A stretch of 64,000 nucleotides of DNA, from positions 89,469,580 to 89,533,579 of the forward strand of contig CM047425.1 of assembly GCA_026168455.1 (NCBI GenBank), read 5' to 3'. Source of the stretch: Theocolax elegans (Eukaryota > Arthropoda > Insecta > Hymenoptera > Cerocephalidae). The notes under the pieces were generated by a model. That model did not search any database and was not told the DNA's origin. It worked only from the letters and a program-made list of their open reading frames with translations. The position numbers were made by a program, and so were the translations under genes. Positions 11,761-25,800 of this stretch are shown here, piece by piece (the first letter of the stretch is position 1; each line of letters starts with the position of its first letter).

Positions 11761-13359
11761 TACAGGTATTCCTAAATGTGCCTTCGTTATTTGCGTTGGT
11801 TCATTTTTAATTACGTGCTAAAGCGTGATGACTTCATAAACACTAACGAATTATATTCTCATAAAATAAAAATCTAACTTATGATTAAAATGAGCACGTG
11901 CAAATAATGATCAGCAACGAGAGTTCGTTATGTTACGAATTGAGTAATTGAATTACTCGTTTTTGACGTGCTCGAAGTCTCGGACTACGACCAAGTGAAC
12001 TCTGGTCTTCAGGAGTAAATTAAGTGTGTAATCACCTCCGAATTCCCAAACACTCAAAAAGCATGTATATGATGAGAACTAAGAGATTCTACATTATCAG
12101 TATCAAATATTGAATCTTTGAGTCTGAAGCAGAGTTTTGGCAGATTCCGAGACGAGGAGTCGAGCACGTTACAATATCAGTATCGGGGGATGTCATCATT
12201 CTGGCATGAATATAAACGTTCCCAGGTAAGTATTTATCCAATTTGTTACATATATCTTGCATTTAAAATCAGACGAAAATTGAAATTTTTGTAATAATAA
12301 AAGCAGTAATTAATTTTCATATCGTTATTGGCATGTGCCAAATTTTCATAATATTAACATTTATAGTAAGATATAGTCATAGCGATGTATGTCGATCTAT
12401 GAGGCTCTTAAACTTGTTTCATCATAGCTACGTGCTCACACCTTAAAAGAATATATATATATATATATGCATTGTCATTACTCGTTTACTCTCTTCCTAA
12501 GCTAAGCTTGGTTCAATTTCTTCTCATTTCTTTAATATCTCTGTCATTTCAATAGACTCTTCTCTAACGCATCCATATACGTATGCATTTACAGATGTGC
12601 AATAAATATAAATGTATACGTATATATATGTTACTCATCATACGTAGTTTCTTTCCTCGCAATATATTACAATTTGATTCACATTTATACACATACATAT
12701 TATACTTATTATGCCTTCTGAACCCCATACATCTACTATGTCGCATACGAGAATAATCTGTACACACAGATTTACGTTTACATGTTTCTGAATGAAGAAG
12801 TAAATATCTTTTGAAGTCTTAACAATTTTTTCAGCACTGCGATGATTAAGGTAATCATCTAAATATAATCTCACAATTATAATAGATTTTAAAAATGATA
12901 CTTCAGTATACAGTGAATGATATTGTAAAATTAGTACTCCAAAATTGTAATCGGTATCGATGCAAAACAGTCCTTTTTTTAATTAATATTTAAAACTGAT
13001 TTTTAAATAAACTTGTCCCTGAAATGAAGGTCATGTTGTACGGCATACACGACGCATTAATTGTCAACACATTTCAAAATTTCTATTATATCATTTAAGT
13101 ATAGTAGTATAAAACTGCTCTTTCATATCATTGCAGTAGTTAACAAAAAAATACGTTGACTTACTAATAAGTTCCAAGATCATTAATGATCCGCAAACAG
13201 TCAGATGAAATAAAATTTTGCGAATTACGTGATTTCGCAACGGTTACGAAAACGGTCGCGAAGTTCTTATAAACTTTGTCGTTTTCATCTGATGATCTAC
13301 GCTCGAACTCAATAAAAATAGATCCATTGTCACAACGAAGTCGATTAATTAATAGCCAC
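11761..13359. other. Nrt 3' flank, possible long 3' UTR, with a structured block
   Basis: The DNA downstream of the Nrt stop codon contains no convincing CDS. It includes an inverted-repeat block (11942-12169), a strong plus-strand splice donor CCCAG|GTAAGT at 12226, a plus-strand acceptor-like TTTTTATTACAG ending at about 11766, and a TA run near 12455-12468. The plus-strand splice sites allow an unproven non-coding exon at about 11767-12225. Confidence 0.45.
11942..12169. repeat. Imperfect inverted repeat / foldback block
   Basis: Outer arms ACGTGCTCGA (11966-11975) and TCGAGCACGT (12160-12169) are perfect complements. Inner arms GTCTCGGA (11977-11984) and TCCGAGAC (12146-12153) nest inside them. 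Together they make an 18-bp stem with a one-base bulge on one side and a six-base bulge on the other, around a loop of about 160 nt. Just outside lies GAGTAATT-G-AATTACTC (11942-11958), a perfect 8-bp hairpin. It could be a small MITE-like element or an RNA structure in the Nrt 3' UTR. I see no target-site duplication. Confidence 0.6.
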
Positions 13360-13738
13360 TTAATCTACCCTTGCGAATGCTGGAACGATGTCGCTTTCGA
13401 TCCACAGTTTACAATTGGCATAATTCGACGTCGGCAGAACATCTTGATCCACAATAAGAATTCTACTGTTCTCTTCGAATGCAACTTCACCATGCCAAAC
13501 AAAGTGGTTGAAAAGTTGTTGAATAGCTTGTAAGTGTCTCTTTTGCTCAGGTGTCTTCGCCGGGAAGAAACCAAGAATGGCAGCTGCGTCTGCATCTACG
13601 TCGGCGATGATGTCGCGAGGATAAGTCGACAAGTAAAAAGGAATGTCTGTTCTCATTTGTGCTAGCGCCAAGAGAGGGCAAATTACACGGATATCCGAGA
13701 TCATTGTATGAAGTCCTAGAACCGTTAAGTTGTATTGC
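13360..13738 (-). CDS. Nrt: Nrt coding exon 7 and stop codon
   Basis: The acceptor ATTTGCAG|GCA opens the exon. It encodes QYNLTVLGLHTMISDIRVIC, PLLALAQ, FYLSTYP, ADVDADAAAILGFFP and ends in DIVPAFARVD with TAA at 13362-13360. The fly protein ends DIVPRYARVD, so the C-terminus is complete. Confidence 0.96.
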
Positions 13739-16700
13739 CTGCAAATTATAAATCGATACAATAAATATCAGGGATATGAACTGTGTTTGAAAGAAGTGAA
13801 CAGGATAAAACTTTTTCCAAAATACTTACTTGATTGCTTCGTCGGTACGTTTCATAGTTCCAATCAATGAATCTGAAATGATTTTCTTTATCTGTTCTGG
13901 TTGCTCGGTGCTATTGTAATTCAAATATTTGGGTAATTGTCCAGATTGCTGAGTAGTACCCATCACTACTTTAACCGATAAGTTTTTGTTCGATAGAGTA
14001 TCTCCAATGTGTTGTTGAATGATAATATCATCTTTGACTAGCCACTCGTGTCTCTTGTTGCCAACTTCCTTGGGTTCGGGAATTCCATCGTTAACAGAGT
14101 ACCAAGAAGGTGGAACTTTATCCATGAGTTCTTCAGCAGTTTTCTTTCTCAAGCATTCAGCATTTTGACATCTAAACATTTAAGTGAATATAATATTAGT
14201 ATTGTTTATATATTTATTTACTTATTTACCAAAATAAAATACACATAGCTAAATCTTACAGAAGCAAAATTTTATTGCACGTTTACTTTCGATTTTAATT
14301 ATAATTAACATTAAATTATCAAATATTGTTCAAGTAAAACAAATAACTAAACAAATAATAAAGTTTATTAATTTGATCAAGTATTAAAATAAGTGGTAAG
14401 TATATTTATACAATTAAATTATTTACTAATTTGTGTGAGTACTTAATACATTAAATATTTGCATTAACGTCAAAAGAGACAACATAAGACATCACAAATA
14501 AAGTTTCATAAGTTACAAGTTGATATAAAGAAACGTCATGAAAACCATAATAGTAAGAAAGTAGAATAAGCTTGATTTTTACCCAATAGAGCTGAGGAAA
14601 CCTTCGTTGCGTTTTTCAGAGTCACGAAGATCACGAGTAGGAAAGCTGTAGGTACCACTGGAGATCCACGCGTGTTTAAAAAGTCCTTTTGCATCGCGCG
14701 CTCCGATCAAGGCACTAACGAGAGTGCCACCAGCTCGATGACCCCAAAGAGTTACCTTGCTCTTGTCACCTCCGAAGTGATCGATATTCAGATTAACCCA
14801 CTCCAAAGCCGTGATGATGTCCGAGAGCCCATAGTTACCCGAGCTCATGGGGTGAGCTGCGCGTGACAGTGGCTCGACCGCCAGGAATCCAAATACGTCC
14901 AATCTAAAATTAAATCCATTCGTTATTTATGGTTATCTTTGTGTTTATCAATCGGATACTCTAGAATTATCAGTTTATTGAAAATGATGCCACAAACAAA
15001 GTTCCAAAAGACAATTAAATAAAAAATTAAAGTAACAAAAAAAATAAAAAGAGAAAATATTATGATTAATGGATAATGATAAATTAAAAAAGATAAATTA
15101 CCTGAAATTGGGTCTGACGTAGACCATGTCTCGTACTCTGGCCAATTTTCCAGAGGGGATCATGATACCAGGCGACGGTCCGCTCAAGGTATCAGCGCCA
15201 ATGAGAACAACAACTGGTAAGAGATTCTCGTAGGAGACTTGCGGGGTGTAGATATCCAAATAGAGACAATCCTCGGATCCATGTAGCGTTTGAGAGCCAT
15301 TGCGCTGCCAACACTGATTGGATGCGTTGTGCGCTAGGTACGTTCCGTTCCAACAATGTTCGAGACCGTTGAGCTTTTGAGCGGATTGCCAACGTCGTTC
15401 GAATACCGGTGGTACCGCGTACGGTATACCGCGGAATACGAATGCATCTTCTTCCACCAAACCTTGGATCATACCACACTGTGTTTGAGCTTCAACTTTG
15501 CCATCACGGATTGGTTGAGCTATTATTCGTCGAGGTCCGGCACATGCCACACTGATTATTATTATCACCAGTAGTAGAATAAGGAGAGTAGCCGCTGTTC
15601 GATTAAACAATAAAATATATTTCGATCAAATATTCATTGGTTAGTGGACATCTACACATCATGATATAAGATATAAATTAAACGTTAATAATATACAGTT
15701 TGAAACTTGAAAGAAAAATATGCAGGTCGCGTGAACGTCGCATTTAATAGAAATATCAATACTTGAGCTATCTTTAAAAGGTAGTTCATCTGCTCTATAA
15801 AAATATAAGAATAAAACTAAATGAATAATTCAATAATCGTAAAACAGAAGCAGAAATATAAAAATTTAATAGTACACCGCAACCGGATGGACAAAAATAA
15901 ATATTGGTAGATATAATCTTTTTTCGTGTCGAACATAAAAACCGAAAAATTAATCAAAGATAATCACGAGTCATCCAAGTTTTTTTCTAATCTCAAAATT
16001 CGAGCGTGTCGAAAAAGCAAAAACACAAATTAACGTTTGTAAAAAAAGGAGTAAAAGAAAAAGTGAGTAGATCGATGAATACCAAAGAAGAAAATCAAGA
16101 TTAGTTGACCCAAGTTCTAACTCACCACTGACGATCACATTTCTCCGCGCGGCCGAAAGACAAAGTATGAACGGATGCGGCTTGGTCGGTGGCCCGTCCA
16201 CTGCTTCCGCGTCTAGTCGTACGGTTTCCATTCCGTCTTCGCCAGCGGCCGCAGCCGCATTATTCTTCTCCTGCGCTCCGTCGTCCAGCGTCTCGACGCT
16301 GGCTAAACCTGCTGCGCCGGTACCTCCTAATTCCGCGTCTGTGTCCTGCAATATTCATTTAATTCAATATTTAGTTTGTTTAATGATTTTTCGTAAAATA
16401 TATTACACGTCTATAATTTTCTATACACTATTTACTCTTAAATTTATGTATGTCTTTTGGTAATAAAAAACTAATACCCTGTCCATTTTTATCTAACCGT
16501 TTAATAAGTATTACTTATTTTGCACTTGTGAAGTCTAAACAAATTAAGTATTAAAAGAGAAAAAATACGTGAAAATTCAAACAAGGTATTGAATCCGTTA
16601 TCAACAATTATATTCATCGATTCATATAAAATATTATACGACTCTATTATTCGTGCCACTTGAAAATCAATTTCTTGATATCCTTTTAACTCGAACGGTA

Positions 16701-19700
16701 TAGGTTTATAACTTTAAAATATTGATATTCCAATTCGACCAAGTGGAGATTAAATATAAATCGAGTGAATCAAGTAAAATTCAAATATTAACGATAGCGT
16801 TAAATGAATAACATAAATAGATATATAAGGTTTATATGCAAGACAGTTTTACAAAATTAAAGTTTTATAATCATCAATTAAACTTTGAAATATTACTAAT
16901 CGAGGAAAATATAACCGTGAAGAAGTTAAATGTTAAAATAAAGAATTATTAATTTATTCAAGTTGATATAAATAATATACACAGTGATACAAGTTACATG
17001 CCCTGTTTTTCGCATGACATAACGTACAATGTAGCATCATAATTCAAATATTATTAAAATAAAAACGAAAAGTAAATTAAATGATTATTGATCCATGTAT
17101 TTGATACCGTTTGCAAGATTAAATTAATACAATTTTAAAATTTCAGTAATTGTACCCGAAATAATTAAAAAAAATGAATACTGCTTTTATGGTTGATATT
17201 AATTATTAGAAAATTCAATACTTATTATTTATATATTATATGACATAATCTTTTAATGCTCATACAATTTTTACAATCCGTCGCCGCAGAATAATATTAT
17301 CGTATTTCGTATAACGTACTTTACTTTGCGAAAATAATACTACATAATGTATAAAAAGTATATATGTAAGAATCTATAAATAAAATAAGTATTTACGAGT
17401 ACAAAGTGAATGAAGCAATAATCAAATATTAAATTAACCAGATCTAGGGGTACCTAAGTGTAGATTAAATTATTCCAACTGTAAAATGAATTATTCGGTG
17501 TTATAATAGAAATAAATATAACAAAAGTGGTTTACTTCTCCAAAACGTCTAACCTCGTAAATTAAACCACGACCGATGGGACTACTGATATAAAGCCTTC
17601 CTTTTCCCATAACTTATTCACTACACTTTAGCATTTCCTGGTTCCATGCGTATTTACAACGTCAAATCTGTGCTTTCAAAGGAAATTCAAGTTTAACGTT
17701 CAGTGAATAGTTTACATTAAACTAATGGGATCGCACTACCTATACACGTATATATACGAGAGAGCGCAGCTTTACGGCTATAGCGTTTTTTGTATAGAAT
17801 TAATAATTTATTATTATACGATTACGGTAAATGCCATTTATAAAATATCGAATGCAAGTGCGAGGAAAATGAAGTTTTAAATATTTTTCCCCTTCGACTT
17901 ATATACTTATATCTATATATAAAGTGGAATGTATCCGTTAAAAAAGTAACTGAATAGCGATTCTCCGGTTCCTCAGTCAATATACGTATATAGGTGAAAA
18001 GGGTTTCAAAAGTAGGTACTTTTATGGATTCGTCTTAAAAATAAAAATACGTAGTTTCTACACCACGATAAAAATATATTTGATTCTTCTATACAGAGTA
18101 AAAATAAAATAGAAATATAAATTCGAAGAAAATTCTGAACGAAATGTTATTGAACGTTATACATATGAATACATGTCTGTTACAGGTAAATTGTAATCAG
18201 TGGAAACGAATAAAAAGATATACATATATTTTATTCACATGTAGAATTATTGAACGATTATATTTTTATATAAATTCATTTCCAATATTTATACTTTTGC
18301 ATCGATTGAAATTTCAATTTAAAACTACGGCCGAAGAACAACTGTGCATCGCGTATATACCGAATGAAACGAGAAAATCACTCAAAACCGATCGGAACAC
18401 ATAAAAAGAATTCATGAAGCGGAAGCGATAAATTTGTTAACAAATAGCAGTATAGAGCTATGCAGGACAGACGTACTATAGATACAAAAGTAAAACTGAT
18501 TTTTTTTTTTATAACGACGGCTTTCAAAACGACACTACAAATATATATGTAATTAGAGATTATATGTATATACCCCTCGTTAAAGAGGATGAAAAAAAAA
18601 ACACTGGCTTTATTCACTCGAATTATTCGATATGTGTATCCACAGTATATATGTATATAGATATACTTATAAATGGTAAAGCGGGTAGCAACAGAATACA
18701 AGAGATTAAAAGAAAAGAACCGACTCGACCGTTGAAACGACGCGGAAGAACTGCGGCGGCGGCGGCGGTGGACGCGCCGTCTCGCCCCCAAAGTCATCGG
18801 GTTGCACAGGTGTGGATTACACACCTGTGCAGAAAAGCGCGTCCCCATTCGCGCGGGCGCGCGCGCGCGCACACCTAAAATTATGTGCTGGCGAGGGCTG
18901 CGCGGCACTCGTGTGCCGTATCTCGCGCCAGAGGAACTGGAGATAAGCTGCTAGGGAGAGAAACGAAGAGAGAAAGAGAGGATAAAGAAAGTAAAAAGGT
19001 AGGGTATACGTGCCCGAGAGGTCATCGCAGGGCTTCTGCGAGCGCACGAGAAACCGAGACTCTAAGACTCCGTGCCTATACTCGCTCTACCTTTTATATA
19101 TAGATACACTTACACCACGCACATATAGCTAATTTCCTACAGATTCTTTCATTATTATCTCGTTCTATAAAACCTCTTCAAAATTTTAATAGCTAACGTC
19201 GCTTTTTCATCATACGCCGTACTTAGTGATATTATTAAAAATTTTGGTTCACAATTATAATTTCATAACTTATTTGGAATAGTAACAAGATAAAATATAA
19301 TTGAACATATTCTTCTCGTAAATTAAATTATTCGTTAATAATTGTGTATTGGTCAAAGTAAAATTATAGTTGAGTAGCGAAAAGAAGAAGGATAAGTGAT
19401 AGGCATGTAGAAGCAGACACACATACACATACACACACGCACGCGCGTAAAAGTGTTAGTCGCGATAGATAAGATCATATTAGTTTCGACATCCTCTTAA
19501 ATCAAGTTTACATTTTTGAACCTTCTATATCCAATATGTATGATTGTAATTGTAATATTTAAATAAATATATTAAATCATAACTAAATACGTATTTTAAA
19601 ATTTATGCATGCCTGAGTTTTTATTTTTCAAGTACGTATAAATTGTTGTATGTGTATACATATCTTGAATATTATATATGAATATATTTATTAATTTGAA

Positions 19701-19783
19701 GATTTAACAATCAAAATTGTATAGATTTTCTGTAAAACTATTTATGCATTCAAGATATAATGATAAATAACCCCCTGCCCCTC

Positions 19784-19814
<31 letters not shown>

Positions 19815-22800
19815 TTCAATTTTAAATTAAATCAAATTAAATATAATTGAAATAATGGCGCAACATTGTAAAGGTAATCGTTTTTATTCGTAATGGGTAT
19901 AGGTCAATTGTTTCTTTTATTTAGACAAATGATCAATAAAATCAGTAACTGCTTTTTCATTATGTTGATCAATTAACCGAATGAATCATGGCTGAATGCA
20001 TGTTATATATTTGCTATTACCAAATACAAGAGTACATGTACGTAAATATATCGACATGAATTTCCAAAGTTCATTTTAATTAACCAGATATTTTATTAAT
20101 ATCATTTTATTTGATACCGAATTATTTTCATAAACCGCCAAGTTTTAAATCAAAGGTAATTTATTCGAGTCGTAAATTTACTAGATTACCGCGGTCATAT
20201 ACGTATATAAACGTCTTGCCAAGCATAATTACGAAGCATATAAAATTTCTACTCGAGAATATTTAAATTTACTTTTTTTTTAAAAAAAAAAACAAACTTT
20301 CTTTCTCATGTTGTAAATAAATATATACCTGATGGTTAATATGAGATTTCTATTTTGATACTGATTTTTTGATACATCACGACACATATAGCGTGCAAAA
20401 GATTATACATTTTTAATTTTAAACGATTAAAAGGTTTTGTATGTAATAAGTGAGCTTACTCTATGTATCGACTAATCTCGATAATAAACTTTAAAAAATA
20501 TTGTAGTCGTTATTAGCAAACGATGGCTTATATCCGATATAACCGCATACTTTTTTTATGCAACAGCATCGAACGAACCGAGTAAAAAGTGCTTATTAAA
20601 ATTACATTTATAAAACCGTGTATTAATTAATGATGGAAATTTGAAAATGAATAATGTTTTAAAACTGAAATGATTGAAAAGTTGCATGTCGAGTGTACAA
20701 CATTTTTAAAATGTATATATTGCGTTAATTTATTAATAATTTGATTTTACATTGTCATATTTACATTAATTATTAAGATTAAAAGAAGTGTAAAAAAAAT
20801 TATTGTTTATTTAATTATTAATAGTATTTGCACAATTGCTTATCGCAAAACGTATAGCAAGGATATAATTATGCGTATCTCGTCTTTTCATACAGCTCCT
20901 TTCAAAATGTCTACCTGAATTTAATTAAGCATACATATGAGCATAATGTCTAGACAAAAGTTAAGAAAATAACCTCAGTATACTTAGTTTCATACCGAGA
21001 AATTGCGAGTGAGTGAAACTATAGTAGTATTTATTGTAGACCATAAATTTAATATGTGAATTAAATTCACGTTGTTAAAGCCGAGTGTCATAAATTTCTC
21101 GATGTTTACATTTAATTGATAGAATATGAGTTTTAATGTATTTAATGGAATGATGTTCCTTATAGACGGTTAAAAGATAAAATAAAAATAAAATGACAAA
21201 AGTTGAATTATGATGAAAATAACCGTAATAACTTGATAGATCCTTGTTCCGGTGAGCGACGAAGGCTCTTCTCGCATCGGTTAAAGCCATGTCTTGGTGC
21301 AAAATAAAAAAAAGAAATAAAACGCGAAGAAGCAGACGAAGAAGCAGAATAAAGAGTAGAGAATAAGGCAAAGAGAGATATATTGTTATTTAATAGAATA
21401 GTATTTGCACAATTGCTTATCGCAAAACGTATAGCAAGGATATAATTATGCGTATCTCGTCTTTTCATACAGCTCCTTTCAAAATGTCTACCTGAATTTA
21501 ATTAAGCATACATATGAGCATAATGTCTAGACAAAAGTTAAGAAAATAACCTCAGTATACTTAGTTTCATACCGAGAAATTGCGAGTGAGTGAAACTATA
21601 GTAGTATTTATTGTAGACCATAAATTTAATATGTGAATTAAATTCACGTTGTTAAAGCCGAGTGTCATAAATTTCTCGATGTTTACATTTAATTGATAGA
21701 ATATGAGTTTTAAATGTATTTAATGGAATGATGTTCTTATAGACGGTTAAAAGATAAAATAAAAAAATAAAATGACAAAAGTTGAATTATGATGAAAATA
21801 ACCGTAATAAACTTGATAGATCCTTGTTCCGGTGAGCGACGAAGGCTCTTCTCGCATCGTTAAAGCCATGTCTTGGTGCAAAATAAAAAAAAGAAATAAA
21901 ACGCGAAGAAGCAGACGAAGAAGCAGAATAAAGAGTAGAGAATAGAAGAGCAGAGAAGAGAAGAGAAGAAAAAAAAGAAGAGAAGGAAAAAAGATAAAGA
22001 TAGGACGATTACCTTCTTCTTCCTTGAGAAGACCGAGGACAATGGGAGCCGGATAGCTTCGAGGATGCCCTTGCGCCCTTCCTTTTCCTTGGTCTCTTTC
22101 GCGGGGGTGCCACCGGCTGCCTTATCGTTTGCTCCTGTGTCGCCGTCTTTCGTTGCTTCACCGTCACCGGCTTCGCTTGACTTCGTCTCGTCCTCCTGAA
22201 AGGCAAACGAGAAATTTTATTTTAGACAACTTTTTTTCTTTTTTACAGGGAAAAAGGTATTTTATCCTACATTTTTCGTCATTACTTTTATAGCATCTGT
22301 GCTTTACAATTCCTTCAAAAGAGATATTGCAATTTTTCATCATAAAGACATTTGTGGAAATATATTGAAAGATCTATCCCATTTATTTATTGCATGATCA
22401 AAGTTTAATGGCTTTATACTATATACTCGTTTGTAATAATAATATTTAAAAAAGTTATTCATTTGAAGGTAATTGAAAATATATATTCCGAGTATTTACA
22501 TCGGTTCGCTGTAGCATCATATTATTTTGGTAACAAATATGTAATACGCTATTAATAACATATTAAATGTTAATAATTTATACATATACTGTGTACCTAA
22601 TTAGGTATTGCAGAGCTCAAAAATATTAAGATCATCTTATTGCTTCAATACAATTTACATCAACATTTACGATAAATACTATATAATCAGCAAATGAAAT
22701 TTATTCTTTGTACAGAACGTTCGATACGCCGGATATAATCTATAAATCAATTCTATCTCATGATAATATACGAACGAAAACACGTATAGTTGCATATAAT

Positions 22801-25800
22801 ATGCATGTATACGTTGTACAGTTAATTAATTAACGCAAGTCGGATACTGATAATTAAATTTAAATAACTATAAAAAAACTTTACAAAAAGATCCAAAGTA
22901 TTATATCCATTTTGATGAAATAGTTAACCAATTTCCTCGTCAAAATAATAATCCCTATATGTAGCATTTGAATAATAATTATACCTATTTACAATGATAA
23001 CCATTAATGAAAAATAGTATTTTCTTTATTATATGCATACGTGCAATTCGTTACTGTCAACGTAGATGCAGGTCCATGCTCCCTCGTTTTTGAATGAAAA
23101 GAAATTCGTATATCGCGGCACGTAGACACAAACTCCGCAGGGTATTAACAAAAATATACAGACCGAGAGTGGGCGCGCATGGACGCGTGGGCGCGACGTC
23201 ACAATGAAAATACGGGCGATAGACGCACGGAGAAAGCCCGGGTCTGGTTTTCAAAGAGTGCGTGCAAGAGAAAGAAAGGCCAATTGTGTGTGTGTGTGTG
23301 TATGCCTGTGTACGTTTACCTCGCGCCCGTCTGTTCGCTCGCGTTACTATCCCTGACCGTCGAGACTTTTCAAGTGCACAGATATTACATATATTTTTGG
23401 AACACGATATATATATGTATATTTTTCTACTTCTGCGGGTGGAAAAGAAGATATTATTTATCGTACGGCCAGTTTTTGGCATTGAGTCAACTGTATGCGT
23501 TTTTGTTTTTCTGTTTTTTTCCAATCTCTTTTTCTCCGTCTCAAAGCTATCGCGAGATTTAAAGAACCCAGTTATATAGGTAACGAGATTTACCGGTTCG
23601 CGAGTTCGCACATGAGCCTCTATTTATGACTATTTTATGGGTTCCCCCGTGAGTGCAAACGATCATTAAGAATGAGTGCACATACCTACACATTAGTATA
23701 CTTGTGCATGTATACATATCCGGCAATGACTGTTTTGTCTCGTATGTACCTGAGGCTTTCTAAACCCTTTCCATTGGACGGATGCTGTCTTTTTTCCTAA
23801 ATATATATATAGTTATTTCGGAAGGTCTATACAACTTACGTGACTATAACCGTGTTCTATAGACACCGTTTCCTTTTTCTCGTGCGTATTACCTTGTAAA
23901 TTTATGAGAGAAAAGTGTACACGTTACTGGAACATTTTGCTTTAAAATTATCCAAGATTTCCGAATATTATTCTCAGTGAAACTGTAGGATTTTCACGTA
24001 TGGTAAATACAGAATATATATTATATTCGAAATACGCGCGCAATGGCAATATTCGGCTGCTTAATAGGTGCACCACTGATTTATCTTTTATTGTTATCGT
24101 GATAAATTGCCCTCGTAAACAAATTTATGGTATATTTAGAACGGCTCGTACCAAGTAAAAATGATTTAAATTCTATTCATCTGGAATATTATATTGCTTT
24201 TTTCAATTATTTTTATTGATTTACTTATGCTATTCCTGAAACTCATATTTTATTAATAAAACATTAAACTAAGTAAATAATATGGATTATTTTATTTCTC
24301 CTCAATTAGATAATTAATTTTATAATTAACAATTGCATATTTGAATCTAGTCAAATAAATTTAAGATTGACAAGGCGGATATTATATTATGAAGTAACAA
24401 ACTATAAGATAACATTTTAATCTAGCTATACTCGATTGTATATATATAGTTTTACAAATATTATTTATAATTATATTATATTGTTTTGTAGAAGTTAACT
24501 AATTCTCATAACCGAAAACTCTGCAGTATATAACTATGTATACAAAAGTAAATCTATTTTTAAATTATTTCAACTACATAAATTTTGTTCTATTATTATC
24601 AACATCCAACGTAATTAAAAAAAGTATAATCAAATCGTTTGAAAAACCGTGAGTTAATCGAATGAAGCACAACTAGACCATTGGTAAATATTAACTTCTT
24701 CAGAGTATCGATAATAAATGTTCTAATTTGAGATAAATCCAAGTGATTCTTGGTACAGTTACGTTCGTATCTAAAAACTTGTCGATCACGAGACTTTATA
24801 TATATATATATATAAAAGCCATTAAGCTTAAGCCACGCGTGTGATAGTCATGAATGAATAAAGATTCTATAAAGCCATTCGTAAGTATTAATTTTTCCTC
24901 TTCGCGAAACATTGCGCGAATAAAAAAAGCAAAAGTAAGCAGTCCAGAGAATGATTATTATCAAGAAGCTCGGTTTGGTATAGTGTATTCGAACCTCGGC
25001 GCCCGGAGGCGCATACGCACGGCTCCTTATTCCTCGTCATGATTGTTCTACATTATATACACACACGCGCACGCACGCACAATCACACGTGTATGTGCGT
25101 ATGCATATAGTCTCATCTACACGAAGTCGCGTGTCGCTCGCGCCTCTCGAAAAGGGGAGAGCATTATTGTCGTCGTAGCTCCTTAATATTCATGGTGAAT
25201 ATGAGTACCGACCAGGTATTGGAAAGGATTTCCCACGGGAGTGAGTATATCGTTGATTAATTATGTATATGCATGTATATATATATAGATATATAAATCT
25301 CAAAATTAAAATTCATTGTGATTCTGTGACAGTTGTAATAAATTTTTCGATACTTCAAGGCTCATCGTTAACTTCCATTAGTGTGCAAGCGCTAAGTGAT
25401 CTACAGCTACTGTTAAAATAAAGTTTTATAACTGATTAATTGAAATATATGGATAAAGACGATACTTATAAATTACGTTAATTAACAATGGTTCTTTTGT
25501 ACGCGCATCCCTATAAACCTACTCGATAAATAATGTATTTCCGTTAAAATGTTAAAATAGACGCGTGTCAACCACGCAGACAAAAGCCGGCTTATATACG
25601 TATTTTTAAATCTTGCGTCGAGTTCTGGATAATCCGGGAGAAGAATAAACCCTGACTGTGTTACCGCTATTCTTTCACCCGAAAAGCGTTTCTCGGTAAA
25701 AAAAAAAAAAGCAAAGAGACCTTTTTACGAGGTTGTTACACAGTGCTTTAAAACTAGAACTCCTTAGATTCGTGGCGTCTGCCCGAGAAACATATTTTTT

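Noticed and set aside
13276..13533. Plus-strand 85-residue open frame opposite Nrt exon 7
   Set aside because: It lies antisense to a well-supported coding exon and has no homology of its own.
15971..16125. Read-through of the Nrt exon 3 donor giving another hydrophobic C-terminal segment
   Set aside because: The intron is T-rich on the coding strand, so Phe/Leu-rich translation is expected by chance. There is no acceptor defining an exon, and splicing to exon 4 is well supported.
18378..18908. Minus-strand 176-residue open frame in Nrt intron 2
   Set aside because: It crosses an Arg/Ser-rich GC island and then low-complexity Ile/Tyr sequence. It has no domain and no splice support, and overlapping plus-strand frames occur in the same island.
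22009..22206. 65-residue Arg-rich minus-strand frame over Nrt exon 2
   Set aside because: Wrong frame. The splice-bounded exon 2 reads in another frame that matches neurotactin and keeps the phase of the full CDS.
23057..23611. 184-residue minus-strand frame and overlapping plus-strand frames
   Set aside because: Frames open on both strands at once reflect island composition and TG microsatellites, not coding.
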